21,260 nucleotides of DNA from CAYRZL01 sp964428795 (lineage in GTDB: Bacteria; Bacillota; Clostridia; Lachnospirales; Lachnospiraceae). The position numbers and the translations under genes were made by a program. The notes under the pieces were generated by a model, which did not search any database, was not told where the DNA came from, and worked only from the letters and a program-made list of their open reading frames with translations. Of the stretch, positions 1 to 5,642 are shown in pieces. The stretch is taken from NCBI GenBank assembly GCA_964428795.1, contig CAYRZL010000047.1, positions 1 to 21,260 on the forward strand. The letters are read 5' to 3'. Each line of letters opens with the position of its first letter. The first letter of the stretch is position 1.

Positions 1-10
1 CTAACTAGGA

Positions 11-55
11 ATCACCAGTTCCGGCTAATGCCGGTTCTGGCGATTTTATTTTTTT
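11..55 (+). terminator. Intrinsic terminator of a gene left of the window
   Basis: An imperfect hairpin (arms 11-25 and 30-45, loop TAAT, with CCGGC/GCCGG and CCAG/CTGG as its paired blocks) is followed by TTTTATTTTTTT. The T-run lies on the plus-strand side, so it would end transcription entering from the left. The gene it serves is outside the window. Confidence 0.6.
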
Positions 56-159
56 GTTATGATATTTATAAAGGTTAAAACCGCAGAAAATCAATGTAAG
101 TTCCAGAATTACGTTTTCTGCCCTCTCCGCAGATTGCCCGCCTTTTCTGCGTTCTCTGT

Positions 160-387
160 TTATGCTACTTTCGCATAGTCGATAATTGAAACTTCTTGCA
201 TGAATTTCTTAGCCATTTCAACAATCTTTTCCAATCGCTGAACAACGTCAGCCGTATAGATTACCTCGTTACATTCTTGGCATTTATAGCAAGGCACATT
301 ACGAATAATTACAAGGCAATTCCCTAAATCCGTAACATCTGTTGTGCATCCCTTTTCTGTGGTTCCTCCACACTCCATACAAAGCAT
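160..387 (-). CDS. YgiT/MqsA-type zinc-finger antitoxin
   Basis: This 75-residue protein has the N-terminal zinc-binding pattern of YgiT/MqsA antitoxins: MLCMECGG near the start and PCYKCQEC around residues 32-39, followed by a short helical tail (VVQRLEKIVEMAKKF). In the family, paired Cys-x2-Cys motifs bind one zinc and the protein usually neutralises and represses a small toxin encoded next to it. The ATG at 387 is preferred over the in-frame TTG at 393, because AAAGGGG lies about 7 bases before the ATG and almost touches the TTG. It starts 2 bases after the stop of the DUF4258 reading frame, so the two were one operon. It lacks a C-terminal HTH, as short YgiT proteins do. The reading frame is intact although the toxin-like partner is frameshifted. 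Confidence 0.8.
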   Translation of the reverse strand: MLCMECGGTTEKGCTTDVTDLGNCLVIIRNVPCYKCQECNEVIYTADVVQRLEKIVEMAKKFMQEVSIIDYAKVA

Positions 388-389
388 AA

Positions 390-703
390 TCAACGCCCCT
401 TTCTTGTCTTAAAATCGTCTTCCCATTGTTCGGGATTTGGATAATACGCAGTTATTAAATATATATATTCCTCATCATTGTTCAAAACGATATAATATAT
501 TTATTGTTCACTGAAAAACCTAAAATCAAACAACTTGAAAGTGGTTTATCATCTTCATACCGTTTGATGATTTCGCCTGTTTCTATGCCCCTTATAACAT
601 CATTAACTGTTATATTTCGCTCTGCCAGTCGTTCCCTTGCGTGCTTTGTTAAAGCAATTTTTTCGGGCTTATTCATCTGTTTCAGTGTTTCAATATCAAT
701 CAC
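390..703 (-). pseudogene. DUF4258 toxin-like protein, frameshifted
   Basis: Translation from GTG at 703 (or an in-frame ATG at 754) gives a DUF4258 start: a VIDIETLKQ N-terminus, then HARERLAERNITVNDVIRGI and GEIIKRYEDD, ending prematurely after NNKYI. In the next frame, from about 500 down to 390, the protein resumes with IVLNNDEEYIYLITAYYPNP and ends in FKTRKGR. Adding one T in the AT-rich stretch at 491-505 gives a continuous 104-residue protein, so a single base is missing. DUF4258 proteins often sit upstream of YgiT-type antitoxins and resemble RelE/MqsR toxins in size and gene order, although biochemical proof for most is lacking. GTG is favoured because homologues, as I recall them, begin with MIDIE; AAAGGAG lies 12 bases before it, which is rather far. 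As it stands the toxin would lose its C-terminal third. Confidence 0.75.
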
Positions 704-764
704 TTTTGCGGTGCTCTCCTTTCTCCCTTTCGGTTTCCTTCTTGACAATATCATTGTATCATAA

Positions 765-1059
765 GTGCATTATTTTAAATATTTTTCCATACTGCTCAAT
801 TCTTTTTCGACTACTTCCTTTATAAACGCACTAGGCGTTTTTATTCCAACCGCGCGCATTCTATCTCTTGTTCCGGCCGGGAAAATAACATTTATCCTGT
901 CATTCTTTTTTCGTACGCTCTAACAGCTTTTCTCTGCGCTTCAGTGGTTTTCAACTCTCTATCTCCCATGATTTACCATCTCCATAATTATAAGTGATTT
1001 ATTATATTATAACCTATGTGCATTTATGTGCATTATAAAGTCAACAAATAAGTGCATTA
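765..1059. promoter_or_regulatory. Repeated GTGCATT operator-like motif
   Basis: The 7-mer GTGCATT occurs at 765-771, 1018-1024, 1028-1034 and 1052-1058. The two central copies form an exact 10-bp tandem repeat (TATGTGCATT twice, 1015-1034). Three copies lie upstream of the ribbon-helix-helix gene, between it and the divergent small gene. The fourth lies at the end of that gene, just before the DUF4258 gene. Small RHH proteins typically bind such short tandem sites cooperatively, so these are candidate autoregulatory operators. Binding is inference. Confidence 0.5.
770..969 (-). pseudogene. Ribbon-helix-helix (Arc/CopG-like) protein, frameshifted
   Basis: From ATG at 969, with GGAGATGG as ribosome binding site, the frame reads MGDRELKTTEAQRKAVRAYE and stops after 25 codons. 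One base over, it continues as INVIFPAGTRDRMRAVGI and ends at 770 in a short helix (ELSSMEKYLK). Restoring one A in the six-A coding-strand run (906-911 on the plus strand) gives a smooth 66-residue protein of the size and beta-helix-helix pattern of small RHH DNA-binding proteins: INVIFPAG as the strand, then two helices. The gene is 200 bases long, exactly one short of 67 codons. It lies upstream of DUF4258 and YgiT on the same strand, and GTGCATT repeats flank it, as expected for the autoregulator of this cassette. It is a pseudogene unless the base loss is a sequencing error or slippage is used. Confidence 0.7.
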
Positions 1060-1109
1060 TAATATAATCATTAAGAACAGAATAAACCAAACACAGGAGG
1101 AGCAAAGAA

Positions 1110-1264
1110 ATGAAAAAAAGAGAACTTTTAAACAAATTAGATAGCCGCACGGCTCTGATGATGGCAGGCGGAAAGAAATAAAAGTCATTGAACAGTTTGT
1201 TTCAGATGCAGATTACAAAGCATTTTGCGAAGCAATCAATATTAAACCCGTAAACATTCATTAG
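1110..1264 (+). pseudogene. Small unrecognised gene, frameshifted and truncated
   Basis: A very good ribosome binding site (AGGAGGAG, 1096-1103) precedes ATG at 1110. The frame reads MKKRELLNKLDSRTALMMAG and stops at 1181. In another frame it continues with KVIEQFVSDADYKAFCEAIN to 1264. One extra A in GGAAAGAAATAA (around 1172-1180) would join the two parts. I do not recognise the family. The right end runs into the remnant of a DNA ligase gene on the opposite strand, so the true C-terminus has probably been deleted. It is divergent from the RHH gene, and the two share the promoter gap with the GTGCATT repeats. Confidence 0.5.
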
Positions 1265-1495
1265 GTGCTTTGTCATGGCGTCATTTTTATCATACTGGGC
1301 AAGAATAAGACTTGTCATATTATTAGGTTTAATCATATATGCAATGGCAATTGCTTCATAATCAGCCATGACCTTTATCTTCTTCCAATCTCTTGTTCGC
1401 TTACCAAACCAATAAAGGCTATCTTTCCTACAACGCCCTCCAACTCTTGCTGTCTGGCAAAATCAAAGCAGTTTTGCAATAATGCATTCTTTGAT
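1255..1495 (-). pseudogene. ligD: ATP-dependent DNA ligase (LigD-type) remnant
   Basis: Minus-strand frames carry the C-terminal part of an NHEJ-type ATP-dependent DNA ligase: FDFARQQELEGVVGK (ligase motif IV, EGVVxK), then, after a frame change near 1435, KDSLYWFGKRTRDWKKIKVM (motif V region) and ADYEAIAIAYMIKPNN, ending around KHLMN at 1258. The nucleotidyl-accepting lysine motif (motif I) and everything before it are absent. In intact loci the ligase works with Ku in non-homologous end joining, and here the fragment directly follows a Ku fragment on the same strand. The frame change fits a short deletion between AAA repeats. It cannot encode an active ligase. Confidence 0.7.
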
Positions 1496-1689
1496 TGGAT
1501 ATAAAACAAGCAGATTTTCATTGGTCCTCAGCACAGTCTTTGCAACGCCAACTTCTTTTTTGGAAAACTTTCATGGGAATCTTTGCATAATTGATTGAAT
1601 GATATGCTGATATCTCTTGTGGTTTTATATAATCCCACCGGAATATATAATAGTCCTACAGATATTGCAGATTTGTGTGCTACCGCCAT
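1496..1689 (-). pseudogene. ku: Ku DNA end-binding protein remnant
   Basis: From ATG at 1689, with GAGGTGAT as ribosome binding site 7 bases upstream, the frame reads MAVAHKSAISVGLLYIPVGL, then YKTTRDISISFNQLCKD, the characteristic start of bacterial Ku. After HES (near 1567) the sequence jumps to a distant part of Ku in another frame, VGVAKTVLRTNENLLVLYP, a match for the GKxGIAKTVLRxKE region. Most of the Ku core is therefore deleted. Ku binds broken DNA ends and recruits LigD. The ligase relic follows immediately, so this was a ku-ligD pair. The locus is dead, and the organism would need another copy for NHEJ. Confidence 0.75.
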
Positions 1690-1714
1690 ACTATCACCTC
1701 GATTTCATTTTTCA

Positions 1715-1745
1715 TAGTATGTGTAACATCATGGAAATTATTTCA
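1715..1745 (-). promoter_or_regulatory. Possible sporulation-type promoter of the ku relic
   Basis: CATACTA (1715-1721, read on the minus strand) matches the -10 consensus of the forespore sigma factors F and G (CATAnTA). A TGAAAT-like -35 lies 18 bases upstream (1740-1745). It sits 26 bases before the Ku start codon. In Bacillus subtilis the Ku/LigD genes are forespore-expressed under sigma-G, which makes the match plausible. Short motifs of this kind also occur by chance. Confidence 0.3.
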
Positions 1746-1762
1746 AGGGAATTTTGTTTTGC

Positions 1763-1791
1763 GCAAAAAAATAATCGCATAAAATGCGATT
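1763..1791 (-). terminator. Intrinsic terminator downstream of tRNA-Arg
   Basis: A perfect 8-bp stem (AATCGCAT at 1773-1780 with ATGCGATT at 1784-1791, loop AAA) is followed on the minus strand by ATTTTTTTG. It would end leftward transcripts from the tRNA and aroK side before the ku relic. Confidence 0.75.
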
Positions 1792-1862
1792 AACACACAT
1801 CAGAGAATCCCATTTCTTCTGTTATTTTATAAAAGTTATCACGAGTTATCAGAACATTTGTT

Positions 1863-1910
1863 CCGCAAAGTTGCTGAAACCCACGTTTTTTCAACAACTT
1901 TACGGCTTTT
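1863..1910 (+). terminator. Long hairpin with plus-strand T-run
   Basis: A 17-bp stem with two mismatched positions pairs CCGCAAAGTTGCTGAAA (1863-1879) with the block ending TTTACGG at 1905. It is followed by CTTTTTAAAA on the plus strand, so by shape it is a plus-strand terminator, although no plus-strand gene directly precedes it. Read on the minus strand the two mismatches become G-U pairs, and it would be the first structure after the tRNA, without a T-run. Confidence 0.5.
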
Positions 1911-1915
1911 TAAAA

Positions 1916-1987
1916 CGCAACCGGCGGGAATCGAACCCACATCGCAGGAGTCGGAGTCCTGAATTCTATCCGTTATACTACGGTTGC
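1916..1987 (-). tRNA. tRNA-Arg (anticodon CCG)
   Basis: The minus strand folds as a 72-nt tRNA. The acceptor stem pairs GCAACCG (1981-1987) with CGGTTGC (1917-1923), with a G discriminator base at 1916 and no encoded CCA. The anticodon arm is CAGGA-CTCCGAC-TCCTG, giving anticodon CCG, which reads CGG arginine codons. The T arm contains GGTTCGATTCC. A promoter for it lies inside the end of aroK. Confidence 0.95.
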
Positions 1988-2023
1988 ATATATGACGCTG
2001 ACTGTTTCGAATCAGCGTTTATT

Positions 2024-2052
2024 ATATTAACACACTTTTATCTAAAATGCAA
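2024..2052 (-). promoter_or_regulatory. Promoter for tRNA-Arg
   Basis: TTGCAT (2047-2052), 17 bases and TAATAT (2024-2029), read on the minus strand, form a sigma-A type promoter. It overlaps the last codons of aroK and would start about 30 bases before the mature tRNA. Confidence 0.5.
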
Positions 2053-2545
2053 ACCTTTTGATTTCTTCTGCAATCATTTCCGGTGTTTTGCCATCCGTGG
2101 CAATCGCAATGTCACAGGATGACTCATAAACTGCACGACGTTTCTCCATCAACTGTGCGATATATTCTACGTTCATATGACCTTTTAATATGGGGCGGTC
2201 ATTGCTGAAACGCACCCGTTCCAACACAGTCTCGGGTGTCGCAGTCAGCAGTACAATCTTTCCGCTCTCCTTCATCGCCGCAACATTTTCCGGACGCAGC
2301 ACACATCCGCCGCCACAGGATACAATGGCAGATTCCATCTGTGCAATCTCTTTCACCATCTCTGTTTCCCGGTCCCGAAAATATGTTTCTCCATATTTTT
2401 CAAACATTTCGTTAATGCTAATACCATTTTTTTCTACAATGGCAGCATCCATATCAATTTCCGGTCTGCCTGTAAGTTTTTTTATTTTCCGGGAAACCGT
2501 TGTTTTTCCGGTTCCCATAAAACCAATCAGATATATGTGATTCAT
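2042..2545 (-). CDS. aroK: Shikimate kinase
   Basis: This enzyme phosphorylates shikimate at its 3-hydroxyl with ATP, the fifth step of the shikimate pathway, in the cytoplasm. The 167-residue protein has the usual size. It begins with the P-loop GFMGTGKTT (residues 8-16). The shikimate-binding residues known in the family are present: the DMD motif with D33, R57 in YFRDRE, the GGG triplet at 78-80 and R136. The lid arginine is R117 in NDRPIL. ATG at 2545 follows an AGGAG box. It lies 47 bases downstream of aroD on the same strand, and the two are probably cotranscribed. All catalytic positions are intact. Confidence 0.95.
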   Translation of the reverse strand: MNHIYLIGFMGTGKTTVSRKIKKLTGRPEIDMDAAIVEKNGISINEMFEKYGETYFRDRETEMVKEIAQMESAIVSCGGGCVLRPENVAAMKESGKIVLLTATPETVLERVRFSNDRPILKGHMNVEYIAQLMEKRRAVYESSCDIAIATDGKTPEMIAEEIKRFAF

Positions 2546-2592
2546 CCGTTTACTCCTTCTTCCTCTTCCTTTTCATTTTTCTTTTGAACCAT

Positions 2593-3354
2593 TTACATAC
2601 TTTCATGCAGTGCATCCAACACCATAGCAAGCCGATCCATCTGCATCTGTCCGGGGGCAGACACTTCTCCGTCAGCGCCAAATGTAATACAGGAACCAAA
2701 TACTTCTCCTGACACTCTGCTGATCACACCATATTTTCCCATTGCCATCGTCACAATAGGAAGATCCGGATACTGATGTCTGGTATCATTGGTCAGCTTC
2801 AAAAGACGCAGCACATCATCCACAGAATTCGGCATCACTGCCAGCTTTGCAATGTCAGCTCCTCCATGATTCATCTGATCCATCAGCATACGCATAATCC
2901 GTTCATCGGGAGTCCCGTGAAAATCATGATGGGATGCAATGATCCGTACCCCCATCTTCTGAAATCTGCGAATCTCCTTTTCCGGTCTGCTTGCCTCAAA
3001 AAACTCCAGATCAACCAGATCCACACAGCCGGATTTTGCTGCCAGCTCATTCAAATACAAAATCTTTTTCTCCGCCAGATCACTGCAGCCGCCCTGCTTC
3101 TTTGTACGGAAAGTAAATAATAATATGGTCTCGCGAAACATAGGTCTGAATGTCTCCAAGACAGATTTCACCGCCTCCGGATCATCCACATGAGCATACA
3201 TATCCACACGCCACTCTACCATCTGTGCTCTTTTCTCTGTCAATTCCCTGGCCTTATTTATAATATCCTCCGTCTCTGAAGCCACGATCGGCACACAAAT
3301 CACCGGACGCCCCTCTCCTATGGTATAACCTTTTATTTCAAATGATCCGTTCAT
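2593..3354 (-). CDS. aroD: 3-dehydroquinate dehydratase, type I
   Basis: This enzyme dehydrates 3-dehydroquinate to 3-dehydroshikimate through a Schiff base. The 253-residue protein matches the type I family end to end. The recalled Salmonella enzyme residues fall at identical positions: H143 in ASHHDF, the Schiff-base K170 in AKLAVM, R213 in SRVSGEVFGS and Q236 in APGQMQ. An EWR motif binding substrate lies at 47-49. ATG at 3354 follows GGAGATCTGT. It is the first gene of the aroD-aroK unit. Its promoter (3540-3568) is now separated from the gene by a MITE-like insertion, which should be transcribed as part of the leader. Confidence 0.95.
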   Translation of the reverse strand: MNGSFEIKGYTIGEGRPVICVPIVASETEDIINKARELTEKRAQMVEWRVDMYAHVDDPEAVKSVLETFRPMFRETILLFTFRTKKQGGCSDLAEKKILYLNELAAKSGCVDLVDLEFFEASRPEKEIRRFQKMGVRIIASHHDFHGTPDERIMRMLMDQMNHGGADIAKLAVMPNSVDDVLRLLKLTNDTRHQYPDLPIVTMAMGKYGVISRVSGEVFGSCITFGADGEVSAPGQMQMDRLAMVLDALHESM

Positions 3355-3390
3355 ACAGATCTCCTTTCCATTAAACTACGACAGATATAT

Positions 3391-3533
3391 GTTACTGTTC
3401 AGACAGTCCCTGAGCACTTAGCTGCTCAGGTACGTAAAAACGTGATTCAGATGTGAGCAGGCTCCTTTTGCGAAGCAAAACTTAAAATGAGCCTGCAAAT
3501 CGTTACTGGAACGAGGTACGAGTGAACAGTAAC
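3391..3533. mobile_element. MITE-like 143-bp palindromic insertion
   Basis: Perfect 11-bp terminal inverted repeats (GTTACTGTTCA, 3391-3401; TGAACAGTAAC, 3523-3533) bound a non-coding segment. The 8-bp direct repeat AGATATAT lies immediately outside each end (3383-3390 and 3534-3541), as expected of a target-site duplication. Inside are nested hairpins: CTGAGCA/TGCTCAG (3410-3427), GCAGGCTC/GAGCCTGC enclosing TTTTGC-GAA-GCAAAA (around 3457-3495), and GTTACTG/CAGTAAC (from 3502). It has no reading frame, so transposition would have needed enzymes encoded elsewhere. I recall similar palindromic repeats in Lachnospiraceae intergenic regions, but cannot search for copies. Confidence 0.75.
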
Positions 3534-3539
3534 AGATAT

Positions 3540-3568
3540 ATTATACGCTATCATAAAAAAAGGTGCAA
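3540..3568 (-). promoter_or_regulatory. aroD promoter
   Basis: On the minus strand TTGCAC (3563-3568), a 17-base spacer and a consensus TATAAT (3540-3545) form a sigma-A promoter. Its expected start site (around 3533) is at the edge of the MITE-like element, and the right copy of the target duplication overlaps the -10 box by two bases. Confidence 0.7.
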
Positions 3569-3572
3569 GCAA

Positions 3573-3601
3573 TTGACATTTTTTTCAAAACTTACTATCA
3601 T
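3573..3601 (+). promoter_or_regulatory. DAHP synthase promoter
   Basis: Consensus TTGACA (3573-3578), a 17-base T-rich spacer and TATCAT (3596-3601) form a strong sigma-A promoter, back to back with the aroD promoter. The leader of about 85 bases contains a small hairpin (ACGCC/GGCGT, 3627-3645). Confidence 0.75.
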
Positions 3602-3691
3602 ATATTTATAACAGCTCAGTCAGAAAACGCCTTTTTTATTGGCGTAAACGAACTGCCATATATCATTATTATTATAAAAGGAGTGAATCCC

Positions 3692-4720
3692 ATGAGTTTC
3701 AAGTATTTAAAAAAGCTTCCTTCTCCGGAAGAAATTAAAAAAGAGTATCCTCTTGCTCCGGAACTGGCAGCCCTGAAAAAAGAGCGCGACGATAAAATTG
3801 CCGACGTACTTCGCGGCACATCAGATAAGTTTCTTGTCATCATTGGTCCCTGCTCTGCGGATAATGAGGACGCTGTATGCGATTATTTAAACCGCCTCGC
3901 TCCGGTTCAGGAAAAGACGAAAGACAAGCTGATCATCATCCCAAGAATCTATACAAATAAACCGAGAACTACCGGAGAAGGATATAAAGGCATTGCCTCC
4001 CAGCCGGATCCGGAGAAAAAGCCGGATATGCTGGCAGGACTTATTGCCATGCGCAAATTGCATATGCGCTGTATGAAAGAAACCGGACTGACCTCCGCAG
4101 ATGAAATGCTGTACCCGGAAAACTGGGGTTATGTGGAAGATTTACTGTCCTACGTTGCCATCGGTGCCCGTTCTGTGGAAGACCAGCACCACCGTCTCAC
4201 GGTAAGCGGTTTTGATGTGGCAAGCGGTATGAAAAACCCTACCTCCGGCGACTTCGCAGTTATGCTGAACTCTGTTTATGCAGCACAGCATCCGCATCAT
4301 TTTGTGTTTGCCGGGCATGAGGTGGAAACCAGCGGTAACGAGCTTACCCATGTAATCCTTCGTGGTTCCGTCAACAAACGCGGGGCAAATCTGGAAAACT
4401 ATCATTATGAGGATATTATGCGCCTGATCGATATGTATCAGAGTATGGATCTTGCGAATCCGGCATGCATCATTGATTCCAACCACTCAAACTCCAACAA
4501 AAAATACGTGGAGCAGATTCGAATCATCAAAGAAGTAATGCATAACAGAAAGCTTTCTTCCGACATCTGCCATATGGTAAAAGGCGTAATGATCGAAAGC
4601 TATATTGAGCCTGGCAGCCAGAAGATTGGCGAACACATCTACGGAAAATCCATCACCGATCCCTGTCTTGGATGGAAGGAATCGGAAGAGCTGCTTTATC
4701 ATATTGCCGAGACAGCATAA
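3692..4720 (+). CDS. aroF: 3-deoxy-7-phosphoheptulonate synthase, class I (AroF/G/H type)
   Basis: This enzyme condenses phosphoenolpyruvate and erythrose 4-phosphate to DAHP, the entry step of aromatic biosynthesis. The 342-residue protein is the class I-alpha size. The metal ligands known from the E. coli enzymes are present: C54 in GPCSADN, H265 in SNHSNSNK, E302 in GVMIESY and D323 in SITDPCLGW. The PEP/E4P-binding KPRTTGEGYKG is at 90-100. ATG at 3692 is chosen over the upstream in-frame ATG at 3563, because AAAGGAG lies 9 bases before it and the upstream codons overlap the promoter. Feedback specificity (Phe, Tyr or Trp) cannot be read from the sequence, so the symbol is generic. It is transcribed alone and divergently from aroD-aroK. 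Confidence 0.93.
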   Translation: MSFKYLKKLPSPEEIKKEYPLAPELAALKKERDDKIADVLRGTSDKFLVIIGPCSADNEDAVCDYLNRLAPVQEKTKDKLIIIPRIYTNKPRTTGEGYKGIASQPDPEKKPDMLAGLIAMRKLHMRCMKETGLTSADEMLYPENWGYVEDLLSYVAIGARSVEDQHHRLTVSGFDVASGMKNPTSGDFAVMLNSVYAAQHPHHFVFAGHEVETSGNELTHVILRGSVNKRGANLENYHYEDIMRLIDMYQSMDLANPACIIDSNHSNSNKKYVEQIRIIKEVMHNRKLSSDICHMVKGVMIESYIEPGSQKIGEHIYGKSITDPCLGWKESEELLYHIAETA

Positions 4721-4751
4721 AAGGATTTTATAAAAAGTATATGATTTTATA

Positions 4752-4787
4752 AAAAACAGACACCGGACCTTCCGATGTCTGTTTTTC
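4752..4787. terminator. Bidirectional terminator between DAHP synthase and bthL
   Basis: An 11-bp perfect stem (AAAAACAGACA at 4752-4762 with TGTCTGTTTTT at 4776-4786) contains an inner CGGA/TCCG pairing. T-runs on both strands let it serve both the rightward DAHP synthase gene and the leftward transhydroxylase operon. Confidence 0.85.
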
Positions 4788-4829
4788 TGAATTCAATAAA
4801 TAAAAGGATTATTTAGCAATGCAAAATGC

Positions 4830-5642
4830 TTATATAAATATGCTTCCTACATTCTGAGATTCTTTCAATTCTACTGTTTTCACAGCTTCGCCATTGACTT
4901 CCAGCGTATATGTACCCGGCTCCAAAGCATCGAATTTGAAATCTCCAAAGTAGTCCGTTACCTCTGTTGCCTCTACTCCATTTCCCTTCAGGGTAACTGC
5001 TACACCTTCCACACAATCATCACTTGCAGTATCTACGATACCGCCCGCAATAAAGTGTTTTGTAAAGCGATACAAATTTTTGTAATATACATGTGGATTT
5101 GTACCATATTCCGGTTTGTATACCTGAAGATTCTCTGTTTCTACGATCTTTGCCATCTCTTCCGGCTCCAGCTCATAGTATTTCAAAGATTCTGTCGGGC
5201 AGCTATGCGCACATCTCGGCATACACGGTTCCTGCTTGGTGTCTAAAATATGAGCGCACATGGTACATTTCTGAGGAACGTTTTTCTCCTCATTCCAATA
5301 TACACCGCCATATGGACAGAGAGAGAGAACCTCTTTATGACCTCTCGCCTTCTCCGGATCGATCAGAACGATACCATCCTCGCGTCTGGTGGCAAATCCT
5401 GCATCTACCATAGCGCACTTTTCACAATGCTGACACATCAAAGCCAGATAAGCCACATCAATTCTCGGGCACTGACCTCTCTCTGTACGGAGCAGTTTTA
5501 CCCAGCGGTGTCCATGTCTCGGCTGTTCTTCCGTATATGGCATCCAGTTGTTATCTACATGCTCATCCTTACACGCCATGAAGCAATCATTACAGTCATG
5601 GCAGGAAGCGATATCCATTACAAGATATTTCTGTTTACTCAT
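4830..5642 (-). CDS. bthL: Transhydroxylase-like iron-sulfur subunit (BthL-like)
   Basis: This is the electron-transfer subunit partner of the molybdenum enzyme encoded just upstream. The 270-residue protein starts with CHDCNDCFMAC (C14, C17, C20, C24), then CQHCEKC (C70, C73, C76), C109 in LCPYGG, and CTMC with further cysteines at 140, 144 and 148, enough for three [4Fe-4S] clusters in a DmsB-like double-ferredoxin fold. Residues from about 200 to 270 form a separate beta-rich domain (GGIVDT, VTDYFGDFKFDALEPGTYTL) like the transthyretin/carboxypeptidase-regulatory-like domain at the end of Pelobacter BthL. The size is close to the 274 residues I recall for BthL. There is no signal peptide or membrane segment, so the complex should be cytoplasmic. 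Its ATG overlaps the end of the large-subunit gene by 8 bases, indicating translational coupling. Confidence 0.85.
   Translation of the reverse strand: MSKQKYLVMDIASCHDCNDCFMACKDEHVDNNWMPYTEEQPRHGHRWVKLLRTERGQCPRIDVAYLALMCQHCEKCAMVDAGFATRREDGIVLIDPEKARGHKEVLSLCPYGGVYWNEEKNVPQKCTMCAHILDTKQEPCMPRCAHSCPTESLKYYELEPEEMAKIVETENLQVYKPEYGTNPHVYYKNLYRFTKHFIAGGIVDTASDDCVEGVAVTLKGNGVEATEVTDYFGDFKFDALEPGTYTLEVNGEAVKTVELKESQNVGSIFI

Noticed and set aside
75..125. Inverted GCAGAAAA/TTTTCTGC pair as an attachment site or repeat element
   Set aside because: The pairing is interrupted, the flanks show no duplication, and no integrase is nearby.
1265..1504. Plus-strand 79-codon open frame
   Set aside because: It is antisense to recognisable ligase relic frames, has no ribosome site and reads as low-complexity hydrophobic sequence.
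3391..3533. T-box or metabolite riboswitch in front of aroD
   Set aside because: Terminal inverted repeats plus a flanking 8-bp duplication fit an insertion better; no T-box sequence (TGGNACCGCG-like) is present.
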